Assembly (NCBI GenBank): GCA_008011715.2
Contig: CP136508.1
Span: 5,146,001 to 5,210,000 of the forward strand
Reading direction: 5' to 3'
DNA from: [Empedobacter] haloabium
GTDB taxonomy: Bacteria > Pseudomonadota > Gammaproteobacteria > Burkholderiales > Burkholderiaceae_D
Length of the DNA stretch: 64,000 nt
Shown: positions 32,901 to 37,636 of the stretch, piece by piece
Layout of the letters: every line of letters starts with the position of its first letter
How positions within the stretch are numbered: the first letter of the stretch is position 1
Position numbers and translations under genes: made by a program
Notes under the pieces: generated by a model
What the model was told of the DNA's origin: nothing
What the model saw: only the letters and a program-made list of their open reading frames with translations
Database searches by the model: none

Positions 32901-34266
32901 TGATGTCTTCAATGATGGCACGTGGAAGCAGGCCGCCGCGCGTGCAGCGGTATCGAACATGGCTACTCAAGCCGTTAGCGTGGCGACCGGCCTGCAGGAT
33001 CACTTCCAATGGCGTAATGTTGCGGCAGCGGCAGCGGGCGCGGGCGCTGGATTCGCAGCTGCTGAGTACTTGAAGGGAACGAATCCAGTTGCGAATTGGT
33101 TCGGTGATAACAAGCTGGGCAAGGACACCACCGTCGGCTTCGTTCGCGGGATGAGCGCTGCTATGGCCCGGGGCGGCAAAATAGAAGTTGCTCTGATCGC
33201 TACCGATGCGTTTGGCAATGCGCTCGCGAGCAGCTTGTCGAGCAAGTCGTCCGTGAACGATGCCGAACGCAAGTTGCAACAAGCTGGCGTAGATCTGAAG
33301 AGCGCACCGCGCTTTGCTTCGTTGTCGACCGGCGATAGGGATGCGATGAGCGATGTCCCAACGCTCAATGATATGACGGCTGCTTCGGCAAGATCGGTTG
33401 CTGCTTCAGTGCAAAGTGCGGAAGATACGGTATCTGGTGAATCAGGCGGTACAATCTACATGAACGTGTCACAGTTCAAGGATAGCGAGGCGCAAGTTAA
33501 CGTGCCAGGTCAACGCTTGTCTTTCTGGGGCAAGGTTGAATCATATCTTGAGGAGGGTTTCGGCAACTTCAAAAATGGGTTTTTCCAGGGAGTGTCTGAT
33601 GCGTCACAATCTCGAGGATACCCAGACGTAACAGATGGGACCGCCGATAAGACCTCGACGTCTTACCTGCTTGGGACTGGGTTCGGGAAGGCCTTGGTTA
33701 ATCAGTCAACGTCTGGCGTGAGAATGTCCGCACTTGCCACAAGATCGGCTATAGAAAATGGATCGGGAAGTGGTGCGCGTAAAAACTACGCGCCAGCCGC
33801 AATTGAGTTCGACGGTTCCACACAGCAAATTGGCCGTGGGGCGCATAACGCTGCCGCGGCCCAGGCGCCATTTAGCAAAATTGTTCCGGGCGGAGGATTG
33901 CAAACTCACGAAGCCGCTGGTGGCCATTTGATTCTTAAGCATGTCGGACAAACAGAGCAATCGTTAGTGACACGCTTGGCTAATGAGCCCAGGATTATTG
34001 GATCGTCGTCGTACTATGATCGAGGAATAGCTGAAAATGCGGTATCGCAGGCGTTGGACGCGAATCAAACCGCGATCTCTACTTGGCTGAATGGCTCAGC
34101 AGGTCGTCTGCGGATTGACCACACACTTCCGAATCCTGTCGGTATTTCGGTTTCGCGCGGAGCAACGAGTGCAATTGACGTAAATTCAACTCGAACAATT
34201 CTTGTGCGAGATCCGTCAATGCCAACTGGATATAAAATTCTTACGGGATTCCCAACAACACCATGA
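17977..34266 (+). CDS. Giant Rhs/YD-repeat polymorphic toxin, RNase A-like tip
   Basis: The protein has 5429 aa, starting at an ATG 9 bases after GGAG. Order by residue: a Gly/Ser/Asn-rich head (1-60) with no signal peptide or PAAR domain; YD repeats (about 61-2455); an Ig-like spacer (about 2484-2562); a DUF4214 array (about 2566-4088); a second YD block (about 4159-4770); a LysM-like domain (4824-4871); a pre-toxin segment; a variable tip from about 5084. The last 120 residues (EAAGGHLILKHVGQTEQSL, then SSSYYDRGIAENAV, and near the end GISVSRG and MPTGYKILTGFP) match the CdiA-CT RNase A-like domain, which degrades RNA in target cells. His 5317 and His 5322 are candidates for active-site residues. 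The immunity gene overlaps the stop by 4 bp. The export route is not evident. Confidence 0.95.
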   Translation: MVAIVGGNGLGVQNSSAGTLGSAGLFGNSTHGATKEAVYVNAANGNLVINDRDEWLVSLGVDVALTRTYNSQGNLSTGAGSNWMTGPAKRIESLTGTLNKAGSTVTRIDSDGSSQLYTYDAAAKVYRSTDGDGAHDTLLGDATGWTWLGDRRDRNGVYERYDLAGRIIATGEKQQDSIKYTYNGAGQLETVTDQTGDVSRYEYANGNLVKIRTKPANGQEEVRTYYEYDAQNRLAAVVIDMSPQDGSIADGQVYRTSYQYWDTSSRLKQVRQSDNTTLNFIYDDLGRVASFTDEMGRITRFDYATPGRTTVTEPGGNRVTYAYDDRNQLTTVTRSVAGTEQVTSFFYDGEGNVVRTVSPAGLATVYEYDTNGNRVLERDADGRTVRRQYSSLNYLNNETSYSNVDPDSDGPSSAAGAMTRHYVYDAAGRIRFIVSPLGKVTEYRYNAIGQIGAELDYNRMLPSTTPLNEGIDAWAQRVAEEPNSVASRIEYSYNARGSIESTTTYSAFQGRKGLVDGTQTVRRFVYDQAGQLLSVIVNGNPTTTYTYDELGRQLTQTEADGTRKVTTYRDAANQVTVSSYAKGDENSYLDLQQFYDASGALLKTYASASDFPGDTGTVQFDYDASGRLRATRDSSNNITHMLYDTAGRKVAEIVGKSMVEYLYDYDGRLTGTIRYAGDVDTALLLGSTGTLLYPSLETLRPTTLVAANRRTWNSYDAGGRLVASVDANRYLTRFEYDGAGHLVRTIARATQIDSALLEAGRIPASHPDEAADDDRISRTFYDNAGKVVGKLDGAGYLTELVYDPAGRLVDTITSLQPAPVELRATGSLASLRPGANDAVAHQRNFYDGKGQVVGIVDAANYLTEITYDAAGNVSGRRQYAIAVATPTAATLGELGAQVSADDHVTLYTYNAMNQVLTETAANGDIIRYGYDARGRQVTIARSSPTTTERISTRRYDTLGRVIAELSPEGTVKLAALPASSTAADAARIWSAYGISYTYDSDGRRTSMTDQLNNQTLYLYDQNRLAVTIDAAGNWERYAYDAFGDLIEVARYVMPISWADRNRIREGTLASLPTSGAAFYTKYYYDNDGRKVYTANADGSVQKTEYNAFDDVTGTLQYQTPLSQVVEAIRARGHTSGAQDDLAKALAGTAASQRAYYDTDGRLVLAVDANGNVEGRTYSARDTVATIRQYGKSGSAAMDVAALLALADNSLDRTQSFTYDVRGLRIGATDPMGYRTVTGYNAFGQADKVARYGTANNAVAQTLYDSAGRTRATVSAAGTLTALSYDAEGRIVEQVTYAKPFDSTPTVADIQTALSGKTLSIAADDARQRFVYDKNGRLAATLTFQTAGVSNQWTVTSQSYDKAGRLIQRTSFATPFSSADLTPPDDAITAWIADPARATEANRASNSTVVYIYDTGSRIVATATAQRGVDGEREWAIAQNIYNGAGLVQQRIERATPLKSAMPTAAQITALASSANDAVTINRFDAMGRVIASAKSLGVAGEWALTTREYDTAGNLLSVREHAVPLTNVTLASSLKGSIDERDRLTRYSYDAGSRLVATVDAAGSAVRLEYDARGNVISSTRFFTPVSGTGKLGMDFKPASTSMDRVTRTFYDKNNHPSFVIDAEGAVTFRRYDGNGNVTVSIAYATKLPSATINSLTSAASLATLMTRYRDVNDRIQYFAYYPDGRLRHAIDALGYMTGKDYDSAGRVVRELAFPVAVTMPSNPTDAQIRTAGEQARSAQLGDSRTRATTYDYDAGGNLATVTDALGNTERYTYDGLGRKSSFTNKLGASWTYEYDAAGRLVKETSPEFNTLADGLAARVGDWGMQQTQALVTKMEYDVLGNLVRRTEAAGIAGKERSTEYRYDAVGRQIQTVLPAVSVYDEVKDTRPATGEHTVTESLSGARTVTVRYDALGNAVSNVDVGGNTSYKVYDKAGHVRFEVDAKKFVTAYRYDNFGQVSTMTRYANTLQSSDADLATISDSGVESLLQRDGAKDRTISYGYDAGGRKTRTSEHIVAVYDRHSTTGNPYLSAGRTTINEYNAFGEVFRQSVFGALSDGTPVTQAAVTRFYYTVRGEKSAQIAALSDVAGQRRGYLTTYAYDAAGNLQERLEYANEFGTWTDTTYDGYATSEQDRHVAYKYDALNRKTSEIKLNVTYADSSKDANLVEHGSLTTQFDYDAIGNQISVIDAVGGQTLTYFDKLGHTIAVAHKQASANGDIGSLGTRLTEFKVDVLGNVVMRIDYADSAPESTKDGASEAMRLNPANRITATRYDNWGRALETLDAEQFATGRQSTKMSYDVYGRVVKQWRAVTSVTGAKSTSFQVMGYDLLGRVTSVLTPGLVNLIDNVTGPSNKRVNEYNAFGEMTSTYLDGMPDTKIYSEYDQAGNIWLTNNDKNVHTVRLYDVQGNATAVIQSTSDTPDEFQSLDNANEVLAKDAVLRTENRYDLLNHLVDSRLAPDSHATVLVRQNEKWVRKVLGRDESMTDSLLVIGGGSDDAGLKLGVRYRLPGAAWSEAPDVRIRVLDGTVVFDTGNLPAGDYEYEIMVTPPGELRFARSGGQLRIAHPADPARERQVIALYLMLFGRAPDLDGLNWWLEAANRDGLGMAALFASQLASDEVRQRLTGTPDQIMAQIFQAFGSTATPEQLARWAQRYTTATVADGSVAFDQRGLALADLLASVSADKDGSGKVLNDRVAALHNFVFQQHGNDAASAAKVLELATTDLAGALAKGNELGALERSNTRLIELYIALFGRAPDLAGLGFWTDALTKGATLEHVAEQLLASPEAGQAWLYPSAGLTATQYNRQLVSRAYRTAIDRQPSEAELNDWLAKLNSGALSRAQFALQLVAQIGGYKGSDGARLADRAMFANKVSVSYTAVVTLRTDLPVGADSSALLKGITSAATAQEAAQKAILAAGAAAAVASATSAAASIAGAATPMEDTRRGLVRLYATILGRVPDRLGFDTYLSTAPYSRERWTATTLEFLNSSEAKGFLGDWTRMDNRTFVAALYRNALGSVTQGPRIQAEMDGFVKRLQAGASPAQVAYDIATGMLQTPDLDGDDAKAKALLDNRTAVGLSTTQSLSLVSPAIARTVLSLVTATDMSVALNSAYSGSQDAITAKLDQLRGAATSAVQLADALSEAAGANVSAVAIAETMKNNPAAVRRLQLTQLYVALLGRSASNPPDVVGVQYYTDNTTTSEQVIQSFFVNKEGLEIFPTSLGNAAFVDRVVEKALGSAGLIGSAERNEWTGRLSTQSREKVALDIVNHVINYTVKGSAPVSVEFLTARAQLLQRVADAFVKLDENTAAEVSRIKELLDSSKRKMEELAAPLAALKKTADDADQARAQAASAAASALESAYSAGDATGSKRLLVVRMYATLLKRAAGVGPTLDDTTNYLPMTEVQIAKTIIESAEGKRYFPDNSSNADFVRQLYGTVLGRPPTEGDISSYSNMIVQNSRAYAALYMVRDFFNYSDGLPDQLLGKKTIDDTVAGFLLDLKTTATDRYRAAATTQSWIKELDRANQAVATADKNIKDAEWGNTYGMQWRNGKATRKKDLIEIYAALRGFERNGATYDYVTNKADYEGVMFWVVDPNKDWRPGMIDKLLDVDYPADPRDFVLKLYRKAVGRTNPSEQDVRRYVAKVAAEGRRAVAEQLIVIGKSYWTRTFNDITASLDEKSSKDIQTKANADAEKLKAESEVATAKTNLGTNPPTLAAATDARDFAYNLGLTMVGLFNAHPKVITADEKYIAAADARKNFNDKDGDYKKAAEKYQETKNTLDRYQAVAALGDAVRKANSAYATAAAKLPAMLRASTTTNVQAQRITQLYFTLLNRGPTLPELYLAQERIASGTSLTDIAATLLKGEGASLYPSTLTNEAFVRQLYNLAFSRVPDDSGLNNYIGELAQLGRAELSARFVISVADQNNGDTRTVNDRSGAWLRQLAAAPVANSMVDAVIDAGAEAGREKAAKLNATAAAALAASPDAQRITQLTRLYVTLLNRTPDIGGLNSYARMMRAESANTMAVVAQLILDDVEAQRLYPASMSDSAFVAKLYELAIGRPATGEELAQFTAMLPARTRGQVACAIIDAVLGYNGTDRLQQAAQLGFAAKLGAALNQVAALAKAEEDATRSAVTALDRSVAAKVRTMYLGEPTASTTTAQQANVALAGNNLITVDRWGNVIAMADQRNTNYRVTYRYNHENQLIGQTQRPAPGKEPASANTRYDALGRVAAQVDYNGNKNTTTYDSEGNAWREYHADGGIVESSYNLFGNRLTVRQPGTTFWDYPIPGVLTTYRYDYLGHLLTTQTEQVDVYEAVDDGYGPLPSKPVGSRSLVQRREYDELGRVIRSINSDNTGTQQEYDANGNVISTATVDLRNGRLYGRTVFAYDSENHKIASKDANNKSMKWEYAKGRMTASFDMENKRTGYSYDQAGRLVSQVSERGQKLYYTFTGANLTRIEDAATMLTTHYAYDANGNRVRERQVYLGNEEDAPPQLQNNTLRYDAQNRLVGVLDDKIDLTYSYDANGNRVKIVSRYDNGEPITRFNAFDAMNRQTIVNGDWVGDEKTGHAVRGSGHEITYDKAGNRETDTYNGTSVITSFGSYSYQKNSVTTETYRYDRAGRLSQILRDGLLIDERHYDAGSRISQSGLVNKGARGVADVLKALGIDVAQQVYTYNAFGRTTRQKNLNANLDTISDTWFGTNYDAMGNLTGYDTVPVKGDKGIYRIEYSYRDSYKEFKTTLAKDNSEVTSEYDVNGNRIKIFDSKTGTLRNRLWYDAEGHVQAYMPDGTKTPTGTVPHFNLIVNGNVLGEENGSADNILGSNYMPLTNASLSAPPSSYSVQSANETLQSIAQTIWGDANLWYLIADANALTAESKLEAGSILRIPARVNTVHGDYDTYKPYNPTEQIGNTAPVMPPPRANKGCGVFGQVIQIAIAIVANTFGGPVLASIASQLAGMAMGVQDKFSWKAVALAAVMPDVGQMIPNADWVPDVFNDGTWKQAAARAAVSNMATQAVSVATGLQDHFQWRNVAAAAAGAGAGFAAAEYLKGTNPVANWFGDNKLGKDTTVGFVRGMSAAMARGGKIEVALIATDAFGNALASSLSSKSSVNDAERKLQQAGVDLKSAPRFASLSTGDRDAMSDVPTLNDMTAASARSVAASVQSAEDTVSGESGGTIYMNVSQFKDSEAQVNVPGQRLSFWGKVESYLEEGFGNFKNGFFQGVSDASQSRGYPDVTDGTADKTSTSYLLGTGFGKALVNQSTSGVRMSALATRSAIENGSGSGARKNYAPAAIEFDGSTQQIGRGAHNAAAAQAPFSKIVPGGGLQTHEAAGGHLILKHVGQTEQSLVTRLANEPRIIGSSSYYDRGIAENAVSQALDANQTAISTWLNGSAGRLRIDHTLPNPVGISVSRGATSAIDVNSTRTILVRDPSMPTGYKILTGFPTTP
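25671..30240 (+). repeat. DUF4214 array inside the second Rhs protein
   Basis: About fifteen LYxxLLGRxPDxxGxxxW-type signatures occur, from LYLMLFGRAPDLDGLNWW near the start to LYELAIGRPATGEEL near the end. They form about eight pairs separated by helical, Ala- or charge-rich linkers. The layout matches the array at 5203-9990 unit for unit. The stretch about 28500-29340 is richer in AT and Lys/Asn, at the same unit as the AT-rich patch of the first array. Confidence 0.8.
32446..32589 (+). other. LysM-like domain in the second Rhs protein
   Basis: The translation runs YSVQSANETLQSIAQTIWGD, LWYLIADANAL, EAGSILRIP and fits the LysM consensus. It sits between the second YD block and the pre-toxin segment, as in the first Rhs protein. 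Confidence 0.75.
33205..33224 (+). repeat. Toxin-tip junction motif, copy 3
   Basis: GATGCGTTTGGCAATGCGCT is identical to the copy at 12956. Sequence after it is specific to the RNase A-like tip. Confidence 0.7.
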
Positions 34267-34562
34267 CCTTTGAAAAGTTAGATGTGCTTGAACAGTTGCT
34301 TGGTTGCTATCTTCATCAGGATTGGCTAGATGAATTTGATGACGATGCCGCTGCGCTTCAGGCGATCCTTGAATCTGAGCCGAAAGAGCAAATTGCAGCC
34401 GGCGTGGGGGAGCTTGATGCGCTGCTGGCTGCAGAGCTACTGGAAAACGACTTGAGAACGATTCTTGTTGATCAAGTCGGGTGTTACTTTGATCCAAGCT
34501 CGGAAGGGCTTACTTACAAACAGTGGCTGGGTCGAGTGCGCAGTGCGTTTTTAGGAGGATAG
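34263..34562 (+). CDS. CdiI-like immunity protein for the RNase A-like tip
   Basis: This 99-aa acidic protein has an ATG that overlaps the toxin stop (ATGA), so translation is coupled. Its N-terminus, LEQLLGCYLHQDWLDEF, matches the LExxLGxYxHQDW pattern of the CdiI_2 immunity family, which pairs with RNase A-like CdiA-CT toxins. It should bind the toxin domain in the producer's cytoplasm and block RNA cleavage. The family match and the neighbour toxin support each other. Its base composition follows the tip rather than the Rhs core. Confidence 0.85.
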   Translation: MTFEKLDVLEQLLGCYLHQDWLDEFDDDAAALQAILESEPKEQIAAGVGELDALLAAELLENDLRTILVDQVGCYFDPSSEGLTYKQWLGRVRSAFLGG

Positions 34563-34819
34563 CGCCGGCCGTATCCCGTTCGTACCCTGGCCGGGATTTT
34601 TCGTATCTCGGTCGTATGCTATTTGTATCCCACCCTAGCTGCGGAAAAATCCGCTCCGGTGTCAAAACCCCAGCAAGGGGGCGATACTGGGCGGGCGCGC
34701 GGGGAATCCCCGCCACGCTTCCAATCTCTCACACATCAAGCAACCTCCGGTTTCTGCGGGAACCCGCGCTGCGCTTGGGTTCCCGCATAATACGGGGTCG
34801 CTGCGCTCTGTGTTACGGG
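34563..34819. other. Noncoding junction with inverted repeats
   Basis: No gene is supported in these 257 bp. It contains a perfect 11-bp inverted repeat, TGCGGGAACCC at 34755-34765 and GGGTTCCCGCA at 34777-34787, with an 11-base loop. It also has a near-palindrome GCGGGGAATCCCCGC at 34699-34713. Neither is followed by a T run, so they look more like recombination or mobile-element features than terminators. Confidence 0.5.
34565..34601 (+). terminator. Possible terminator after the immunity gene
   Basis: CCGGCC (34565-34570) pairs with GGCCGG (34589-34594) over an 18-base loop and is followed by GATTTTT. It starts just after the stop of the immunity gene at 34562. The stem is short, so the call is tentative. 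Confidence 0.35.
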
Positions 34820-35582
34820 GTAAGCATCGGCTCAGCACCGTCTTGAGGCGTCAGATGGAAAGCGAGATGATGCTTGCCACACCACTAGGAAGCGGAGTTC
34901 AGCCGGCCAGTTTGGCGGCACAGTTTAAGGGCAGCAAATCGTCGACGCGGTTGATCGGACGATCGGCGATATGCGTCAGCACATGGCGCAACCAGGCTTC
35001 TGGGTCGATACCGTTCACCTTGGCCGTTCCGATCAGTCCATACATGGCGGCAGCGCGTTCGCCACCACTGTCGGCACCGGCAAACAGGTAGTTTCGTCGG
35101 CCTAGTGCGACGCCGCGCAGCGCACGTTCGGCGGCCGAGTTGTCGATCTCGATGAGGCCATCGTCGGCATACCGAGTCAGCGCTGACCACAGCTTGAGGG
35201 CGTACAAGATTGCCGCCGTATCGGATTTGCGCGACAGCTTGGCGAGTGTGGCATACAGCCATCGCTCCAGGTCTTCCAGGAGCGGTTTCGCTTGCTGCTG
35301 ACGTGCAGCACGACATTCGTCTGGCGGCTTGCCGCGGATGGATTCTTCGATGCCATACAGCTCGCCGATCCGGTGCAGCGCCTCGGTGGTCAGTGGTGTC
35401 GGGCGAGCCACATGCAGGTCATAAAATTTACGGCGTGCGTGGGCCCAGCAGCCTGCTTCGACCACACGGCCGGTTTCGTAGGCGGCATTGAAGCCGGCGT
35501 AGGCATCGGCCTGCAGGATGCCGTGGAAGTTGGTTAAGGTAGCGAGTTTCCGCGCATATTTTTTCGCCGCGAGAAGCTCCCA
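34820..35582 (-). mobile_element. Truncated IS66-type insertion sequence
   Basis: The left limit reads GTAAGCATCGGCTCAG, like the GTAAGC ends of IS66-family elements, and is followed by the 3' end of a transposase gene on the minus strand. The other side ends abruptly against the stop codon of flhA, without the opposite terminal repeat or the tnpA/tnpB genes. The element was cut by deletion or rearrangement. Confidence 0.75.
34899..35582 (-). pseudogene. IS66 family transposase (TnpC), 5'-truncated
   Basis: The minus-strand frame ([65 protein letters not shown]) covers the C-terminal third of an IS66 TnpC transposase with its WAHARRKF and NxxERxLR landmarks. The natural C-terminus is present (a stop at 34899-34901). 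Upstream, the frame runs straight into the stop codon of flhA, so the N-terminal two thirds are missing and no start is available. It is not functional. Confidence 0.88.
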
Positions 35583-37634
35583 CTACACCCCAACCGTCCC
35601 AAACGCCTTCAAACTAACCGAATTGGGAATCTCAGCCATGGAAAGAATCCGCATATGCGGCACCACCCGCTCCGACAGGCTGCGCAAGTGACGCCGCAGG
35701 TCGGGCGAGCAAAGCAGCACCGGCAGCATATTCCCCTTCATCATCCGCTCCGACTGCGCCGCCAGGCGTGACAGCAGTTGCTCGGCGTATTTCGGTTCGA
35801 CGACCAGGTTGCCGCCTGCCTCCGCATCGCGCAGGCCCTGCATCAGGGTCTGCTCGATTGCCGGGTCCAGGGTCAGGACGTTGAGCGACGTGCCCTCCCC
35901 CAGCAGCGACTGGCAGATGGCGGCGCCCAGCTTCTGGCGCACCAGCTCCGTCAGGTAGCCCAGGTCCTTGCTGTTGCGCCCCATGTCCACCAGCGTTTCC
36001 AGGATCACTTCCAGGTTGCGGATCGAGACCTTCTCGCGCAGCAGGTTTTGCAGCACCTTCTGCACGTCGCTGATCGACAGGATCGTCGGGATCAGTTCTT
36101 CCACCAGGCCGGGTTGCTGCTGGCGCACGCGCTGCAGCAGGCGGTCGGTCTCGGTGCGCGTCAGCAGGCTGGCGGCCTGCTGCTTCAGCACCTCGCTGAT
36201 GTGCGTGATGAAGACGGTGGCCGGGTCGACCAGCGTGTAGCGCGCGGCACGTGCCACTTCGCGCTCGCTGTCCTCGACCCAGACGGCTGGCAGGCCATAA
36301 GTAGGCTCGCGCGTCTCGATGCCCTTCAACAGGCGCGCGTCCTTGCTGGCGCGGATCGCCAGCGTGCGGTCCGTCATGATCTCGCCACGGCCGGCCGGCA
36401 CGCCGAAGATCTGCAGCTCGTAGCCGTTGGTGGAGAGCTGCGGCGCGTCGCGGAAGCGCACGCGCGGCAGCACCATGCCCGACTCCAGCGCGTACTGCTT
36501 GCGGATCGCGGCGATGCGGTCCGTGAACACGGTCTGCTCGCCCTTCACCAGCGGCGCCAGGCTGGCACCCACGTGCACCTCGATCGGCTCCACCTTCAGC
36601 ATCTCGTAGGCGTCTTCCTCGCCCTTGGCCGCTTCGCTGTCCGCCGCTTCTTCTTCCTTGTCGGCGGTGCCGCCCTGCTTCGCCTTGCGCAGGATCAGGA
36701 TGCCGGCACCCAGCAGCACGCAGATCAGGGTCATCACCGGCAGCGCCGGAATCCCCGGCAGGAACAGCAGCACGGCCAGCGCGCCCGTGACGATGAACAG
36801 CGTTTTCGGGAAGGCCGTCAGCTGCTTCAGCACTTCGTTGCTCAATTCGCCATCCGACGCGGAGCGCGTGACGATGATGCCGGTGCCGACGGCGATGACC
36901 AGCGCCGGTACCTGGGTGACGATGCCGTCGCCCACCGTCAGCAGGGTAAACGTGTGCAGCGCCTCGTTCCACGGCATCCCCATCTGCATCACGCCGATCA
37001 CCAGGCCGCCGATGATGTTAATCAAGAGGATCAGGATGCCGGCGATGGCGTCGCCCTTGACGAATTTGCTGGCGCCGTCCATCGCGCCATAGAAGCCGCT
37101 TTCCTTTTCCAAGAGCTTGCGGCGGCGCTTGGCCTCGTCCTGGTCGATGAAGCCCATGTTCAGGTCCGCGTCGATGCTCATCTGCTGGCCCGGCATGCTG
37201 TCCAGCGTGAAGCGCGCCGCCACTTCGGAGACGCGCTGGGCACCGTTGGTCACCACCACGTACTGCACCACGACGAGGATCAGGAACACGATCAGGCCGA
37301 TCACGTAGTTGCCGCCCACGACGTAGGAGCCGATCGCCGAGATCACGCGGCCCGCGTCCGCGTCGGACAGGATCAGGCGCGTCGTCGCCACGTTCAGCGA
37401 TAGCCGGAACAGCGTGGCGATCAGCAGCAGCGACGGGAACGTGGAGAACTCCACGGGCCGGGCGATGTAGAACGTCAGCAGCAGGATCAACAGCGCGAAG
37501 CTGACATTGGTCAGGATCAGGAAGTCCAGCAGGCCCGATGGGATCGGCACGAACAGTACCGTCAGGATGCCGACCACCAGCAGTACCAGCACCAGGTCCG
37601 TGTTGCGTTGGAAGACGCGGCGTAAAGCGTTCAT
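35583..37634 (-). CDS. flhA: Flagellar export gate protein FlhA
   Basis: This 683-aa protein matches the usual FlhA length of about 690. The N-terminal half holds eight predicted membrane helices and the conserved FHIPEP-type stretch (RFTLDSMPGQQMSIDADLN). The C-terminal half is the cytosolic nonamer ring that receives substrates from FliH/FliI. The ending (EIPNSVSLKAFGTVGV) is the expected FlhA terminus, so the IS66 remnant beside it did not truncate the gene. It begins 2 bp after flhB and is the last gene of the run. Confidence 0.97.
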   Translation of the reverse strand: MNALRRVFQRNTDLVLVLLVVGILTVLFVPIPSGLLDFLILTNVSFALLILLLTFYIARPVEFSTFPSLLLIATLFRLSLNVATTRLILSDADAGRVISAIGSYVVGGNYVIGLIVFLILVVVQYVVVTNGAQRVSEVAARFTLDSMPGQQMSIDADLNMGFIDQDEAKRRRKLLEKESGFYGAMDGASKFVKGDAIAGILILLINIIGGLVIGVMQMGMPWNEALHTFTLLTVGDGIVTQVPALVIAVGTGIIVTRSASDGELSNEVLKQLTAFPKTLFIVTGALAVLLFLPGIPALPVMTLICVLLGAGILILRKAKQGGTADKEEEAADSEAAKGEEDAYEMLKVEPIEVHVGASLAPLVKGEQTVFTDRIAAIRKQYALESGMVLPRVRFRDAPQLSTNGYELQIFGVPAGRGEIMTDRTLAIRASKDARLLKGIETREPTYGLPAVWVEDSEREVARAARYTLVDPATVFITHISEVLKQQAASLLTRTETDRLLQRVRQQQPGLVEELIPTILSISDVQKVLQNLLREKVSIRNLEVILETLVDMGRNSKDLGYLTELVRQKLGAAICQSLLGEGTSLNVLTLDPAIEQTLMQGLRDAEAGGNLVVEPKYAEQLLSRLAAQSERMMKGNMLPVLLCSPDLRRHLRSLSERVVPHMRILSMAEIPNSVSLKAFGTVGV

Positions 37635-37636
37635 TG

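Noticed and set aside
128..34266. Periodic repeats as a CRISPR array
   Set aside because: The periodicity is protein-level YD and DUF4214 repetition with diverged DNA; there are no identical short repeats with unique spacers.
2..34562. Type VI secretion effector assignment for the Rhs proteins
   Set aside because: No PAAR domain, VgrG, Hcp or chaperone gene is visible in the window, so the delivery route is left open.
34523..34846. Possible 107-aa gene after the CdiI-like gene
   Set aside because: It spans a possible terminator and two strong inverted repeats, has no ribosome site and no recognisable fold.
35778..37403. Plus-strand frame of 541 codons opposite flhA
   Set aside because: His/Gln/Arg/Asp-rich translation with no domains; flhA is certain on the other strand.
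35583..37634. Truncation of flhA by the IS66 element
   Set aside because: Protein length (683 aa) and C-terminal sequence are those of complete FlhA; only the intergenic side is cut.
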